From contig CAVURC010000009.1 of the NCBI GenBank assembly GCA_963743825.1, positions 1 through 64,000 of the forward strand: DNA of 64,000 nt, in the 5' to 3' direction. Source of the stretch: Sva-07 sp963743825 (GTDB lineage Bacteria; Actinomycetota; Acidimicrobiia; Acidimicrobiales; Ilumatobacteraceae). Below the pieces are notes generated by a model. The model was not told where the DNA came from. It saw nothing but the letters and a program-made list of their open reading frames with translations, and made no database searches. Position numbers and translations under genes: made by a program. Of this stretch, positions 53,671 to 61,554 are shown piece by piece (position 1 is the first letter of the stretch; each line of letters begins with the position of its first letter).

Positions 53671-54522
53671 ATGGGAAACATCCGCACCGTCGGGATCATC
53701 GGGTCGGGGATCATGGGATCCGGGCTCGCCGAAGTCGCAGCACGCGCCGAGTTCGAGGTCGTCGTGAGGTCACGTACACAGGCAGGCGCCGACGCCGTCC
53801 TCCACGGCATCGATGCCGGCCTGACCAAGCAGGTCGCCCGCGAACGTCTGACCGAAGCGGACAAGGCTGCGATTCTCGGCCGCATCACGGTGACCGACGA
53901 TCTGCACCAGTTGCACGATTGTGATCTCGTCATCGAGAGCGTCGTCGAGGACATGGAGGTCAAGCGCGACCTGTTCGAGAAGCTCGACCGCATCGTCAAG
54001 CCCGAGGCGATCATCGCCACGAACACCTCGACGCTCGCCGTCGTCGAACTCGCAATGGTGACCGAACGTCCCGACAAGGTCTGCGGCATCCACTTCTTCA
54101 ACCCGGCGCCGATGATGAAACTCGTCGAGGTCATCCGTCCGCTCACGGCATCCGACGAGACGATCGATGCGGCCGTCGAGTTCGCCACGACGTGCGGCAA
54201 GGACGCCGTCCAGGTGCAAGACCGCGCCGGGTTCATCGTCAACGCGTTGCTCTTCCCGTACCTCAACAATGCAATCCGCATGTGGGAGCAGGGCACCGCG
54301 TCGATGGACGACATCGACACCGCGATGATGGGTGGCTGCAACTTCCCGATGGGTCCGTTCGCACTGCTCGACCTCGTCGGCCTCGACACGTCGCTGGCGA
54401 TCCTCGACGCGCTGTACGACGAATTCCGTGATCCGAACTATGCCGCGGCTCCGGTCCTGCGCCGGATGGTTGCCGCCGGCCAACTCGGCCGCAAGACCAA
54501 ACACGGCTTCCGCACCTACTGA
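53671..54522 (+). CDS. 3-hydroxybutyryl/3-hydroxyacyl-CoA dehydrogenase
   Basis: This 283-residue NAD(P)-dependent enzyme interconverts 3-hydroxyacyl-CoA and 3-oxoacyl-CoA. The Rossmann motif is VGIIGSGIMGSGLAEVAARA, and ATNTSTLAVVELA and CGIHFFNPAPMMKLVEVI contain the catalytic Ser/Asn and His of the family (NTS, IHFFNP). The C-terminal domain has DRAGFIVNALLFPYLNNAIRM and MGPFALLDLVGLD. It resembles FadB2/PaaH/Hbd; whether it works in beta-oxidation, polyhydroxyalkanoate or acetyl-CoA assimilation cannot be told. An ethylmalonyl-CoA mutase gene lies 930 bases downstream, which favours the last option, by inference. Confidence 0.9.
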   Translation: MGNIRTVGIIGSGIMGSGLAEVAARAEFEVVVRSRTQAGADAVLHGIDAGLTKQVARERLTEADKAAILGRITVTDDLHQLHDCDLVIESVVEDMEVKRDLFEKLDRIVKPEAIIATNTSTLAVVELAMVTERPDKVCGIHFFNPAPMMKLVEVIRPLTASDETIDAAVEFATTCGKDAVQVQDRAGFIVNALLFPYLNNAIRMWEQGTASMDDIDTAMMGGCNFPMGPFALLDLVGLDTSLAILDALYDEFRDPNYAAAPVLRRMVAAGQLGRKTKHGFRTY

Positions 54523-54550
54523 ACATCGCTGCATCGCCCAGACTGACCGG

Positions 54551-55226
54551 GTGAACCACGCGACCGAACCGCCGGCATCGCGCTACACGATGCCCGATCC
54601 GAGCGAGTTCGAGCCCGGCGACGACCTCGTTGCGGTCGGCGCCGATCTCGAACCGGGCACCCTGCTGGCCGCATACCGTGCGGGACTGTTCCCGATGCCG
54701 GTCGACCCGCATCGACGTCGGTCGAAGATGGCGTGGTTCTCGCCCGACCCTCGTGGGATCATCCCGCTCGACGGGCTGCACGTGAGCCGATCCTTGCGCC
54801 GGAGCATGCGCCACTTCGAGGTACGGATGGACACCCGCTTCACCGATGTCATGCGAGCCTGCGGCGACCCGGATCGGCCGGGCCACTGGATCACCAGTGC
54901 GATCGTCGAGGCCTACACCGAGCTGTTCCGGCTCGGGATGGGGCCACTCGGTGGAGGTGTTCCTCGACGACGAGTTGGTCGGCGGGCTCTACGGGTTGCG
55001 CATCGATCGGTTCTTCGCCGGCGAGGCGATGTTCCACACCGCGACCGACGCGTCGAAGACCGCGCTGGTCGCCCTCGTGGACTGGCTGAACGACACCGGT
55101 GCCGAACTGCTCGATGTCCAGTGGGTCACCGATCATCTCGCCACCCTCGGCGCAGTCGCGATTCCCCGCCCCGACTACCTCGCCCGCCTCCACACCGCCA
55201 CCGCTGCCTGTGCTCGCGCACGCTGA
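54551..55226 (+). CDS. aat: leucyl/phenylalanyl-tRNA--protein transferase, one frameshift
   Basis: Aat adds Leu or Phe from tRNA to proteins with N-terminal Lys or Arg, marking them for ClpS/ClpAP. GTG 54551 starts the chain, with DLVAVGADLEPGTLLAAYRAGLFPMP, KMAWFSPDPRGIIPLDGLHVSRSLRR and ACGDPDRPGHWITSAIVEAYTELFRLG, then a one-base frame change near 54945 to HSVEVFLDDELVGGLYGLRID, FFAGEAMFH and LDVQWVTDHLATLGAVAIPRPDYLARL. All are family hallmarks. Corrected length is about 225. It is followed by a hairpin at 55236-55264 that may end the transcript. Confidence 0.9.
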
Positions 55227-55235
55227 AAAATGCAA

Positions 55236-55264
55236 GGAGCGGGTGGTCCGCCACCACCCGCTCC
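55236..55264 (+). terminator. 12-bp GC hairpin after aat
   Basis: GGAGCGGGTGGT and ACCACCCGCTCC form a perfect stem around CCGCC, starting 10 bases after the aat stop. A-run (AAAAA) is upstream and no T-run follows, so it could stop transcripts in either sense only weakly or stabilise the mRNA end. The next hairpin (55274-55300) has the same five-base loop. Confidence 0.5.
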
Positions 55265-55273
55265 CGGAGCATC

Positions 55274-55408
55274 GCCGGCCGAATCCGCCATTCGGCCGGC
55301 GGGGGTTCCCGCCAGAGGGAAACCTCGCCGGAGCCGGATCGACCAAGGGGGAGTAGGTGATCCGGACCGGTTGTCGTCCCGTGGGACGTTCAGTTCTTCG
55401 GACGTCCC
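55274..55408 (+). other. series of hairpins in the leader of the ethylmalonyl-CoA mutase gene
   Basis: Within 135 bases lie four more inverted repeats. GCCGGCCGAAT/ATTCGGCCGGC (55274-55300, loop CCGCC) comes first, then GGTTCCC/GGGAAACC (55304-55324). Next are CCGGATC/GATCCGG (55334-55365) enclosing an 18-base purine-rich loop, and GGGACGT/ACGTCCC (55383-55408). The leader from there to ATG 55455 has no clear Shine-Dalgarno. The density of structure resembles an RNA regulatory leader, but I cannot match it to a known riboswitch; it is not a cobalamin box. Confidence 0.4.
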
Positions 55409-55454
55409 GTGGGCTGACTTGAGTACTTCTTCGTCGAGGCACAACACTGCAGCC

Positions 55455-57402
55455 ATGACGCGCGCGAAAGACCGACCGTGGATGATGCGGACCTACTCGG
55501 GACACTCGAGCGCCGAGGCGTCCAACGAGCTCTACCGAACGAACCTGGCCAAGGGCCAGACCGGCCTGTCGATCGCGTTCGACCTGCCGACACAGACCGG
55601 CTACGACCCCGACTCGGCAATGTCGAAGGGCGAGGTCGGCAAGGTCGGCGTCCCCGTCGCCCACCTCGGGCACATGCGCGCCCTCCTCGACCAGATCCCA
55701 CCCGGGCAGATGAACACCTCGATGACGATCAACGCCACGGCGGCCTGGCTGCTGGCGCTGTACATCGCCAATGCCGACGAGCAGGGCGTCGACGCATCCG
55801 AACTCCGGGGTACCACGCAGAACGACATCGTCAAGGAGTACCTCTCGCGTGGCACCTACATCTTCCCGCCCGGACCGTCGCGGCGCCTGATCGTCGACAT
55901 GGTCGCCTGGTGCGCGAATCACGCACCCCTGTGGAACCCGATGAACGTCTGCTCGTACCACCTCCAGGAAGCCGGCGCGACGCCCGAGCAGGAGATCGCC
56001 TATTCCATGGCGACCGCGATCGGAGTCCTCGACGCCGTACGCGAGTCGGGTCAGGTGTCACCGGCGCAGTTCAGCCAGGTGTTCGGGTCGATCTCGTTCT
56101 TCGTGAACGCCGGGATCCGCTTCGTCGAGGAGGTCTGCAAGCTGCGCGCGATGACCGACATGTGGGAGCAGATCGGCCGCGAGCGTTACGGGGTCACCGA
56201 CGACAAGGCGCTGCGATTCCGCTACGGCGTGCAGGTCAACTCGCTCGGGCTGACCGAGGCCCAGCCGGAGAACAACGTGCAACGCATCGTGCTGGAGATG
56301 CTCGCGGTCACCCTGTCGAAGCGGGCCCGAGCCCGATCGGTGCAGTTGCCCGCATGGAACGAGGCGCTCGGCCTCCCACGCCCGTGGGACCAACAGTGGT
56401 CGCTGCGGATGCAGCAGGTGCTCGCCTTCGAGACCGACCTGCTGGAGTACGACGACATCTTCGACGGCTCGACGGTGATCGAGGGTCGCACCGCCGAGCT
56501 CCGCGCCGCCGCTCAGGCCGAACTCGACGACGTGTTGGAGATGGGCGGCGCCTTCGAAGCCGTCGAGACGTTGAAATCACGGCTCGTCACGTCGATGGCG
56601 GCGCGCACGCGCCGGATCGAGTCGGGCGAGCAGATCGTGGTGGGTGTCAACGACTTCGTCGAGGCGGCCGAGTCGCCGCTCGGGGGCGAGGGTGCGATCC
56701 TCAAGGTCGACCCGGCGATCGAACGACGCCTGGCGGTCGAGATCACCGAGTGGCGAACGGCGCGCGATCAGGCCGCGGTCGATGCGGCGCTCGACGATCT
56801 GCGCCGAGCCGCCGAGTCGGGCGACAACGTGATGCCGCCGTCGATCGCCCTGGCGAGGACAGGAGGGACCACCGGTGAGTGGGGCGACGTGATGCGTTCG
56901 GTGTTCGGTGAGTACCGCGCTCCCACCGGCGTGAGCGGCGCCACCGGCTCCGCCCAGGGGCTGGGTGAGGTCGTCGAGTTCGTCAAGTCGATGGCCGGCG
57001 GACCGCCGAAGTTCCTCGTCGCGAAGCCGGGCCTCGACGGCCACTCCAACGGCGCCGAGCAGATCGCCGTCGCGGCGCGTGATTCGGGCATGGAGGTCGT
57101 GTACTCCGGGATCCGTTCGACGCCCGAACAGATCGCCGCATCCGCGCGTGACGAGGACCCCGACGTGATCGGGCTGTCGATCCTGTCGGGCTCGCACCTC
57201 GACCTCGTGCCCGACGTACTCGATCATCTGAAGGCGCATGGGCGTCGACGCTCCGGTGGTCGTGGGCGGCATCATCCCCGAGGACGACCGACCGCGCCTG
57301 GCCGCGATGGGCATCGCCGCGGTGTACACCCCGAAGGACTTCCAGCTCGCGAAGATCATGCGCGACGTCGCCGACCTCGCCGTCGCCCACCGCGCCCCCT
57401 GA
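55455..57402 (+). CDS. ecm: ethylmalonyl-CoA mutase (B12-dependent), one frameshift near the 3' end
   Basis: The enzyme rearranges ethylmalonyl-CoA to methylsuccinyl-CoA with adenosylcobalamin. The sequence has the acyl-CoA mutase signature opening MTRAKDRPWMMRTYSGHSS, LYRTNLAKGQTGLSIAFDLPTQTGYD, GQMNTSMTINATAAWLLALY, NPMNVCSYHLQEAGATPEQE and GVQVNSLGLTEAQPENN, which match Ecm rather than general methylmalonyl-CoA mutase. The C-terminal cobalamin domain has PGLDGHSNGAEQIA (DxHxxG; lower axial His). Near 57240 the frame must change to finish GVDAPVVVGGIIPEDDRPRL. The final part, YTPKDFQLAKIMRDVADLA, ends at TGA 57400-57402. No gene for crotonyl-CoA carboxylase/reductase is in the window. Confidence 0.9.
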
Positions 57403-57422
57403 CCGCACTGACCCAGTCCGGC

Positions 57423-57474
57423 TCTGCGTCAGCCACAACGCACGAACTCGGCGGTTGTGCGCTGACGCTGAACC
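57423..57474. repeat. palindromic intergenic repeat, copy 1
   Basis: The imperfect palindrome runs CTGCGTCAGCCACAAC...GTTGTGCGCTGACGCTGAACC. It lies directly after the ecm stop and, with copy 2, between two convergent genes. Arms GCGTCAGC and GCTGACGC pair outside an ACAAC/GTTGT stem. It may act as a terminator and belongs to a three-copy set (57423, 57485, 58580). Confidence 0.65.
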
Positions 57475-57484
57475 CCGCCGCTCG

Positions 57485-57534
57485 TTCAGCGTCAGCGACA
57501 ACGCACGAACTGGCGGTTGTGGCTGACGCTGAAC
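57485..57534. repeat. palindromic intergenic repeat, copy 2
   Basis: TTCAGCGTCAGCGACAAC...GTTGTGGCTGACGCTGAA is an almost perfect long hairpin with a CGCACGAACTGGCG centre. It shares the CGCACGAACT(C)GGCG centre and both arms with copy 1, which lies 10 bases upstream, so the two look like a tandem duplication. Confidence 0.7.
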
Positions 57535-57582
57535 CCCGCGCTCGAGCGTCACGACGGCTGCACGCGAACAGGGAGTGCCGGG

Positions 57583-58503
57583 TCACCGCCAGGTTGCGAG
57601 CGCGGCGCGAGTGGTGGCAATCACGTCATCCGGTGTCTCGACGATGTGTTCGTAGGCGAACTGGTAAGGACGCAGACCGTCTGCGACGAGTGCGTTCATG
57701 CGTTCGGCGTCACGTCGCAACTGGTCCTTGGTGCGGTGATATCGGTAGCCCAGCACCTCAACCACCACAGGCGTGTCGACGAACCGGAAGTCGACGCGCA
57801 CGAGTTGGTCGCCTGCCCGTGTCAACACCTGCTGCGTCGCCGGGACGGGCAATCCGGCCGCAGCAACCAACCGGAGGTACTCGCGCTCGAGCCAGCTGTG
57901 GCCTCCCCTGATCGCCTCGGCGCCTTCGATCGCCTCGACGAGCCGAGGAATTCCGAACCGTCCCTTCGAACGCAGCGCAACGATCCGACGATGGACCAGT
58001 GACTCGTTGAACTTCCCATCTCGCAGACCCGAGTCGAAGGCAACGATGAGCTGTTCGATCGACTCGGTCCGAGCCAGATCGATCAGTGTCCGAGCGCCGC
58101 TGAGCGTCGGAATTCCATCGACGGTGCATCGGTCGATGAGGTCGAGCCGAGCTGTCGTGTGGATCCGATGTCCGATTCGCTGGACGTCGCGTCCGCGGGC
58201 GATCGTGACATCAAACGGCGGTCGAAGGCGGTAGCCGTCGAACCCGTGGAGGGCGGCCGCGGTCGGGCCGCTCGCCCACACCTCGCCACCGATGTCGAGC
58301 ATCAGCGCATGGAGTTCGGCGACGGCACCGGTCGGAGCACCGGGCAACCGATAGGTGTCGACACCGACTTGGAGGAGGGAACCGCTCGAGACTCGGTTCC
58401 GAAGCTGTGCGTTGGACACGCCAACGCCGTTCGCCTGCCGCCGTGACAGCAGGCCCAGCTGACCAGTCGCGACCGCCATGATCCGGCGGTAGGTGTTGGT
58501 CAT
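57583..58503 (-). CDS. AbiEi-type winged-helix plus DUF559 (Vsr-like nuclease fold) protein
   Basis: This 306-residue protein has two parts. The N-terminal 90 residues (ATGQLGLLSRRQANGVGVSNAQLRNRVSSGSLLQVGVDTYRLPG) match the AbiEi antitoxin-like HTH domain that often leads such proteins. The C-terminal part (HSWLEREYLRLVAAAGLP...VRVDFRFVDTPVVVEVLGYRYH) matches DUF559, a PD-(D/E)XK-like fold, with Glu, Asp and Glu at the expected places, where the usual (D/E)xK Lys is not evident. The architecture is common in actinobacteria; nuclease activity is possible but unproven, and no toxin gene is next to it. ATG 58503 is preferred to an upstream GTG (58548). Palindromic repeats bracket the gene. Confidence 0.75.
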   Translation of the reverse strand: MTNTYRRIMAVATGQLGLLSRRQANGVGVSNAQLRNRVSSGSLLQVGVDTYRLPGAPTGAVAELHALMLDIGGEVWASGPTAAALHGFDGYRLRPPFDVTIARGRDVQRIGHRIHTTARLDLIDRCTVDGIPTLSGARTLIDLARTESIEQLIVAFDSGLRDGKFNESLVHRRIVALRSKGRFGIPRLVEAIEGAEAIRGGHSWLEREYLRLVAAAGLPVPATQQVLTRAGDQLVRVDFRFVDTPVVVEVLGYRYHRTKDQLRRDAERMNALVADGLRPYQFAYEHIVETPDDVIATTRAALATWR

Positions 58504-58579
58504 GTCTGCAGCCTGACATCGGGGTGTCGCAGGGTTGACGTGCGTCACCGCTCAGAGGCTCGATCGCCACCGATTCGGC

Positions 58580-58630
58580 TTCAGCGTCAGCGACAACGTC
58601 GAGAACCGGTGCTGTTGCTGACGCTGAACC
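58580..58630. repeat. palindromic intergenic repeat, copy 3
   Basis: TTCAGCGTCAGCGACAAC...GTTGCTGACGCTGAA closely matches copies 1 and 2 in both arms but has a different centre (GTCGAGAACCGGTGC). It lies 76 bases upstream of the AbiEi/DUF559 start and 28 bases beyond the stop of the minus-strand dioxygenase-like gene, which it may terminate. Confidence 0.7.
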
Positions 58631-58657
58631 GGTGGGCGTGCTGACGACCCGCTGCGG

Positions 58658-59362
58658 TCAGACGGTGGCGGACTGCTTCTGTTCGCGCTCGATCCACGCG
58701 TCGAGCGTCGGGCTCGACTCGAAGCTCGTGATGAGCGCGTACCGCGGCGCATCGCCGTTGTGGACCACGACGTGCCAGAGGCGCTGGGTGTCGACGACGA
58801 AGCGTGCACCGCGGTGCAACGGCACCCGCGTCTCGGTCGACGGGTCGGGCAGGCCGTCGGGCCCGTTGTCCATCAGCAGCATGTAGCTGTTCGGGTTGTC
58901 GGTGAGTTCGATCCACGACCGCACGACCCACCCCTCGGAGTCGGGGTTGAAGCGGTTGTTGTCGTCACGGTGGATCGAGCGCATCGCCGTCTCGCGGTCC
59001 TGCGGTTCGAGCTTGATGATGCGCACGCGGCCGAAGTTGGCGCCGACATCGTCCACGTAGTTGCGGATCGTCGGCGCGATCTCGGCGTTCGAGGTCCACA
59101 GGGCGTCCTTGTCGGTCTTGCCCTTGTCCCAGAATCCGCGGCAGTCGAGTTCGCCATCGGCCGATGCCAGCGGGGCGAAGTTGGTGTCGCCGCCGGACTT
59201 CCAGTCCATGTAGTCGAGCGACGTGAACTCGGACTCGGGAATCTCGTACGGCAGATCCCGGAGGGCGACGAAGCCGGTGTCGGCGAGAACGTCGAGGCGC
59301 TGATGGGGCGTGTCGAGTGGGATCGCCACGCTCCAGTGGTCGAGAGTGGGCCAGAAACTCAT
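58658..59362 (-). CDS. aspartyl/asparaginyl beta-hydroxylase-like dioxygenase
   Basis: This 234-residue soluble protein has the 2-oxoglutarate/Fe(II) oxygenase jellyroll pattern. SIHRDDNNRF supplies HxD, LWHVVVHNGDAPRYAL supplies the distal His and the 2-oxoglutarate Arg, and YMLLMDNGPDGLPDPSTETRVPLHRGARFVVDTQRLWH forms the barrel. This matches the aspartyl/asparaginyl hydroxylase group. The N-terminal part (WPTLDHWSVAIPLDTPHQRLDVLADTGFVALRDLPYEIPESEF) is specific to this small family. The substrate (protein side chain or small molecule) is unknown. ATG 59362 begins the conserved sequence; upstream codons are not conserved-looking. Confidence 0.75.
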   Translation of the reverse strand: MSFWPTLDHWSVAIPLDTPHQRLDVLADTGFVALRDLPYEIPESEFTSLDYMDWKSGGDTNFAPLASADGELDCRGFWDKGKTDKDALWTSNAEIAPTIRNYVDDVGANFGRVRIIKLEPQDRETAMRSIHRDDNNRFNPDSEGWVVRSWIELTDNPNSYMLLMDNGPDGLPDPSTETRVPLHRGARFVVDTQRLWHVVVHNGDAPRYALITSFESSPTLDAWIEREQKQSATV

Positions 59363-59453
59363 GCCAGTGAGTCTACGAACCGAGTGATCTGCCGCCAGGG
59401 CACTTCGACACCTGTCACCCCGAGCCGACCAGACCGGACCAGTCAGCCTGCGA

Positions 59454-59816
59454 TCAGGGTGCGGTGGTGCCCGCGGTCGGTTCGGGGAGCTCGGCAATCA
59501 CGACGATCCCGGACGGGATCTCGAGTGTCTGGCCCGCCTCGATTGCATCCGGGCTCGCCAGCTTGTTGAGATCGACGATCGACTGGACGGTCACCTCGAA
59601 ACTGGCGGCGATCTTGCCGAGCGTGTCGCCCGGGTTCACGGTGTAGAAACGCTGCCCGGCAGGAATCGTCGTGCTCGTGGTCGTCGTGGAGGCGATGGTG
59701 GTGATGATCGGCGGGAGCCGCTCCTGGGCTGCCGGATCGGTGGTGCCGCACGCCGAGGCTGCGACCACGAGCGCGCCGAGCAGCAGCACCGTGCCGGGGC
59801 CCCCAGGTCGCTTCAT
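59454..59816 (-). CDS. LysM-domain lipoprotein
   Basis: The 120-residue protein has a lipoprotein signal peptide (TVLLLGALVVAASACG, lipobox SAC). After a Thr-rich linker (IASTTTTSTTIPAG) comes one LysM repeat: RFYTVNPGDTLGKIAASFEVTVQSIVDLNKLASPDAIEAGQTLEIP. LysM binds N-acetylglucosamine in peptidoglycan, so the protein is probably anchored in the membrane and holds the cell wall. ATG 59816 fits the signal peptide. It is divergent from the hydrolase gene at 59881, 64 bases away. Confidence 0.87.
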   Translation of the reverse strand: MKRPGGPGTVLLLGALVVAASACGTTDPAAQERLPPIITTIASTTTTSTTIPAGQRFYTVNPGDTLGKIAASFEVTVQSIVDLNKLASPDAIEAGQTLEIPSGIVVIAELPEPTAGTTAP

Positions 59817-59880
59817 GTGCAGGGATGCTACGCACACGGCGATGCCAGCGGCACGCGGTCGTCGGCGTACCCTCGGGCCG

Positions 59881-60822
59881 GTGACGACCACGCACTTCGA
59901 CGACCGCTCCGCCGAACACCCGGTTCCAGGTGCCGAACACCCCGCCCGGGAGTACCACGTCGACGTCAACGGGCTCCAGATCGCCGTCCACGAGTGGGGC
60001 GCCGCGGACGATCCCCCGTTGGTGCTGGTCCACGGCGGCTTCGACTTCGCCCGCACCTACGACATCTTCGCCCCGAAATTGGCAGCCGGCGGATGGCGGG
60101 TGGTCAGCTGGGATCAGCGGGGCCACGGCGACAGTGAGCATCCCGAGTTGTATTCGTGGGATGCCGACATGCGCGACGCCCTCACCGTGTTCGATCACGT
60201 GAGCCCCGGCCGCCCGATGCCCGTCATCGGCCATTCGAAGGGCGGCGCGCTGATGACACAGCTGGCCGACGCCCAGCCGTTCCGGTTCACGCACCTCGTC
60301 AACATGGATGGCATCCCGTACAACCGCCGGATCCCCGATGTCGCCGAGCACGAGCGCACCAAGATGGTCGCCACCGAGATCGCCGGCTGGCTCGACCATC
60401 GACGCTCCACCGCAACGGCGCAGCGCAAGCCGGGCACGATCGACGAATTGGCCACGCGACGCGGCCGGATGAACCCACGACTCGATTTCGACTGGTTGCG
60501 GCGGCTCGTGACCGTCGGCGGCTTCGAGTCCGCCGACGGTTGGCGTTGGAAGATCGACCCGTCGATGCGTTTCGGCGGGTTCGGACCGTGGCGTCCCGAG
60601 TGGACGCTGATGCGTCTGCCCGGTCTGCCGATGCCGTTCCTCGGCATCCTCGGCCGGGAAATGGAGGAGATGGGCTGGGGCACGCCACCCGAGAAGGTGT
60701 TGCCCTACCTGCCGCTCGACGGTCGCTGCGAGATCCTCGACGGCGTCGGCCACTTCGTGCACATCGAGCGACCCGACCTCGTGAGTGCGATCGTCCTCGA
60801 CTTCATCGGAGCGCCGTCATGA
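59881..60822 (+). CDS. alpha/beta hydrolase
   Basis: The 313-residue protein has a full hydrolase set: the nucleophile Ser in VIGHSKGGALM, the oxyanion HGGFDF and the final His in VGHFVHIERPD. VVSWDQRGHGDSEHPELYSWDADM resembles epoxide-hydrolase- and lactonase-like groups. The substrate is unknown. GTG 59881 is used because codons upstream overlap the divergent LysM gene's leader. Its stop overlaps the next ATG (ATGA, 60819-60822), so the two hydrolase-fold genes are co-translated. Confidence 0.8.
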   Translation: MTTTHFDDRSAEHPVPGAEHPAREYHVDVNGLQIAVHEWGAADDPPLVLVHGGFDFARTYDIFAPKLAAGGWRVVSWDQRGHGDSEHPELYSWDADMRDALTVFDHVSPGRPMPVIGHSKGGALMTQLADAQPFRFTHLVNMDGIPYNRRIPDVAEHERTKMVATEIAGWLDHRRSTATAQRKPGTIDELATRRGRMNPRLDFDWLRRLVTVGGFESADGWRWKIDPSMRFGGFGPWRPEWTLMRLPGLPMPFLGILGREMEEMGWGTPPEKVLPYLPLDGRCEILDGVGHFVHIERPDLVSAIVLDFIGAPS

Positions 60823-61514
60823 CCGCCTCGACCCACCCGCTCGGCGAAGTCACGATGCTCCGCCACGGCAAGGTGGAGCTCGCCCTCCATCATCTCCGCG
60901 GGGCCACCGCAGCCGGTGGGCGACCCCTGCTGATCCTGCACGGGCTCGGCGAATCCTCACCACGAACCGTGCCCACCTGGGCCGACAGCTGGCCCGGCCC
61001 GATCGCCGCACTCGACTTCACCGGACACGGCGCGTCGACCGTCCCTCGTGGTGGTGGGTACACGGCCGAACTCCTGCTCGGAGATGCCGACGCAGCGCTC
61101 GCCGCGCTCACCGAGGGCGACCCGACTCGTTCGATCACCGTGGTCGGTCGCGGGTTGGGGGCCTACATCGCCCTCCAGATCGCCGGCGCCCGGGCCGCCC
61201 AGGTGCACGGCGCGATCCTCGTCGACGGCCCCGGACTCGCCGGCGGGCCGACCGGGCCGACCTCGCAGAGCTTCTTCTCCCTCCCGACGAGCGACGCGAC
61301 CCCCGACCCCTACGCCTTGGTCGAGCTGGGACGTGATCTGCGGCCACCGGACTATGCCGCACTCTTCGTGCGCCTCGCGCTCGCCGGGTCGGACCTCGAC
61401 GAGCCGATCGCGGTCGCCGCCGTGTTCCGGCCCGAGTGGCTCGACGCCGTCGTGCGCGAACTGGGCGTCGTCGACGTCACGCTCGCCGAAGCCCTCTCCA
61501 CGTACGCCGGCTGA
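60819..61514 (+). CDS. alpha/beta-hydrolase-fold protein lacking the nucleophile Ser
   Basis: This 231-residue protein follows the alpha/beta-hydrolase order (LILHGLGESS, IAALDFTGHGAS, nucleophile elbow VVGRGLGAYIAL), but the elbow motif G-x-S-x-G reads GRGLG, with Gly for the Ser. A His or Asp cannot be placed clearly in the C-terminal part. The protein is therefore probably a non-catalytic partner, perhaps of the active hydrolase with which it is translationally coupled. The fold call is firm, the inactivity is inferred from one residue. Confidence 0.7.
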   Translation: MTASTHPLGEVTMLRHGKVELALHHLRGATAAGGRPLLILHGLGESSPRTVPTWADSWPGPIAALDFTGHGASTVPRGGGYTAELLLGDADAALAALTEGDPTRSITVVGRGLGAYIALQIAGARAAQVHGAILVDGPGLAGGPTGPTSQSFFSLPTSDATPDPYALVELGRDLRPPDYAALFVRLALAGSDLDEPIAVAAVFRPEWLDAVVRELGVVDVTLAEALSTYAG

Positions 61515-61554
61515 GCGCCGGCGACACCGACGCCGGCCGAGATAGTCTTTCGAC

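Noticed and set aside
55274..55408. A cobalamin riboswitch before the B12-dependent mutase
   Set aside because: The conserved B12-box and the core pairing elements are missing; only unrelated hairpins are seen.
53671..57402. A complete ethylmalonyl-CoA pathway cluster
   Set aside because: Only Ecm and a general 3-hydroxyacyl-CoA dehydrogenase are present; aat lies between them, so it is not a pathway operon.
57423..58630. CRISPR array from the repeated 50-base palindromes
   Set aside because: Only three copies with unequal spacing (10 bases and about 1 kb), no uniform spacers and no cas genes.
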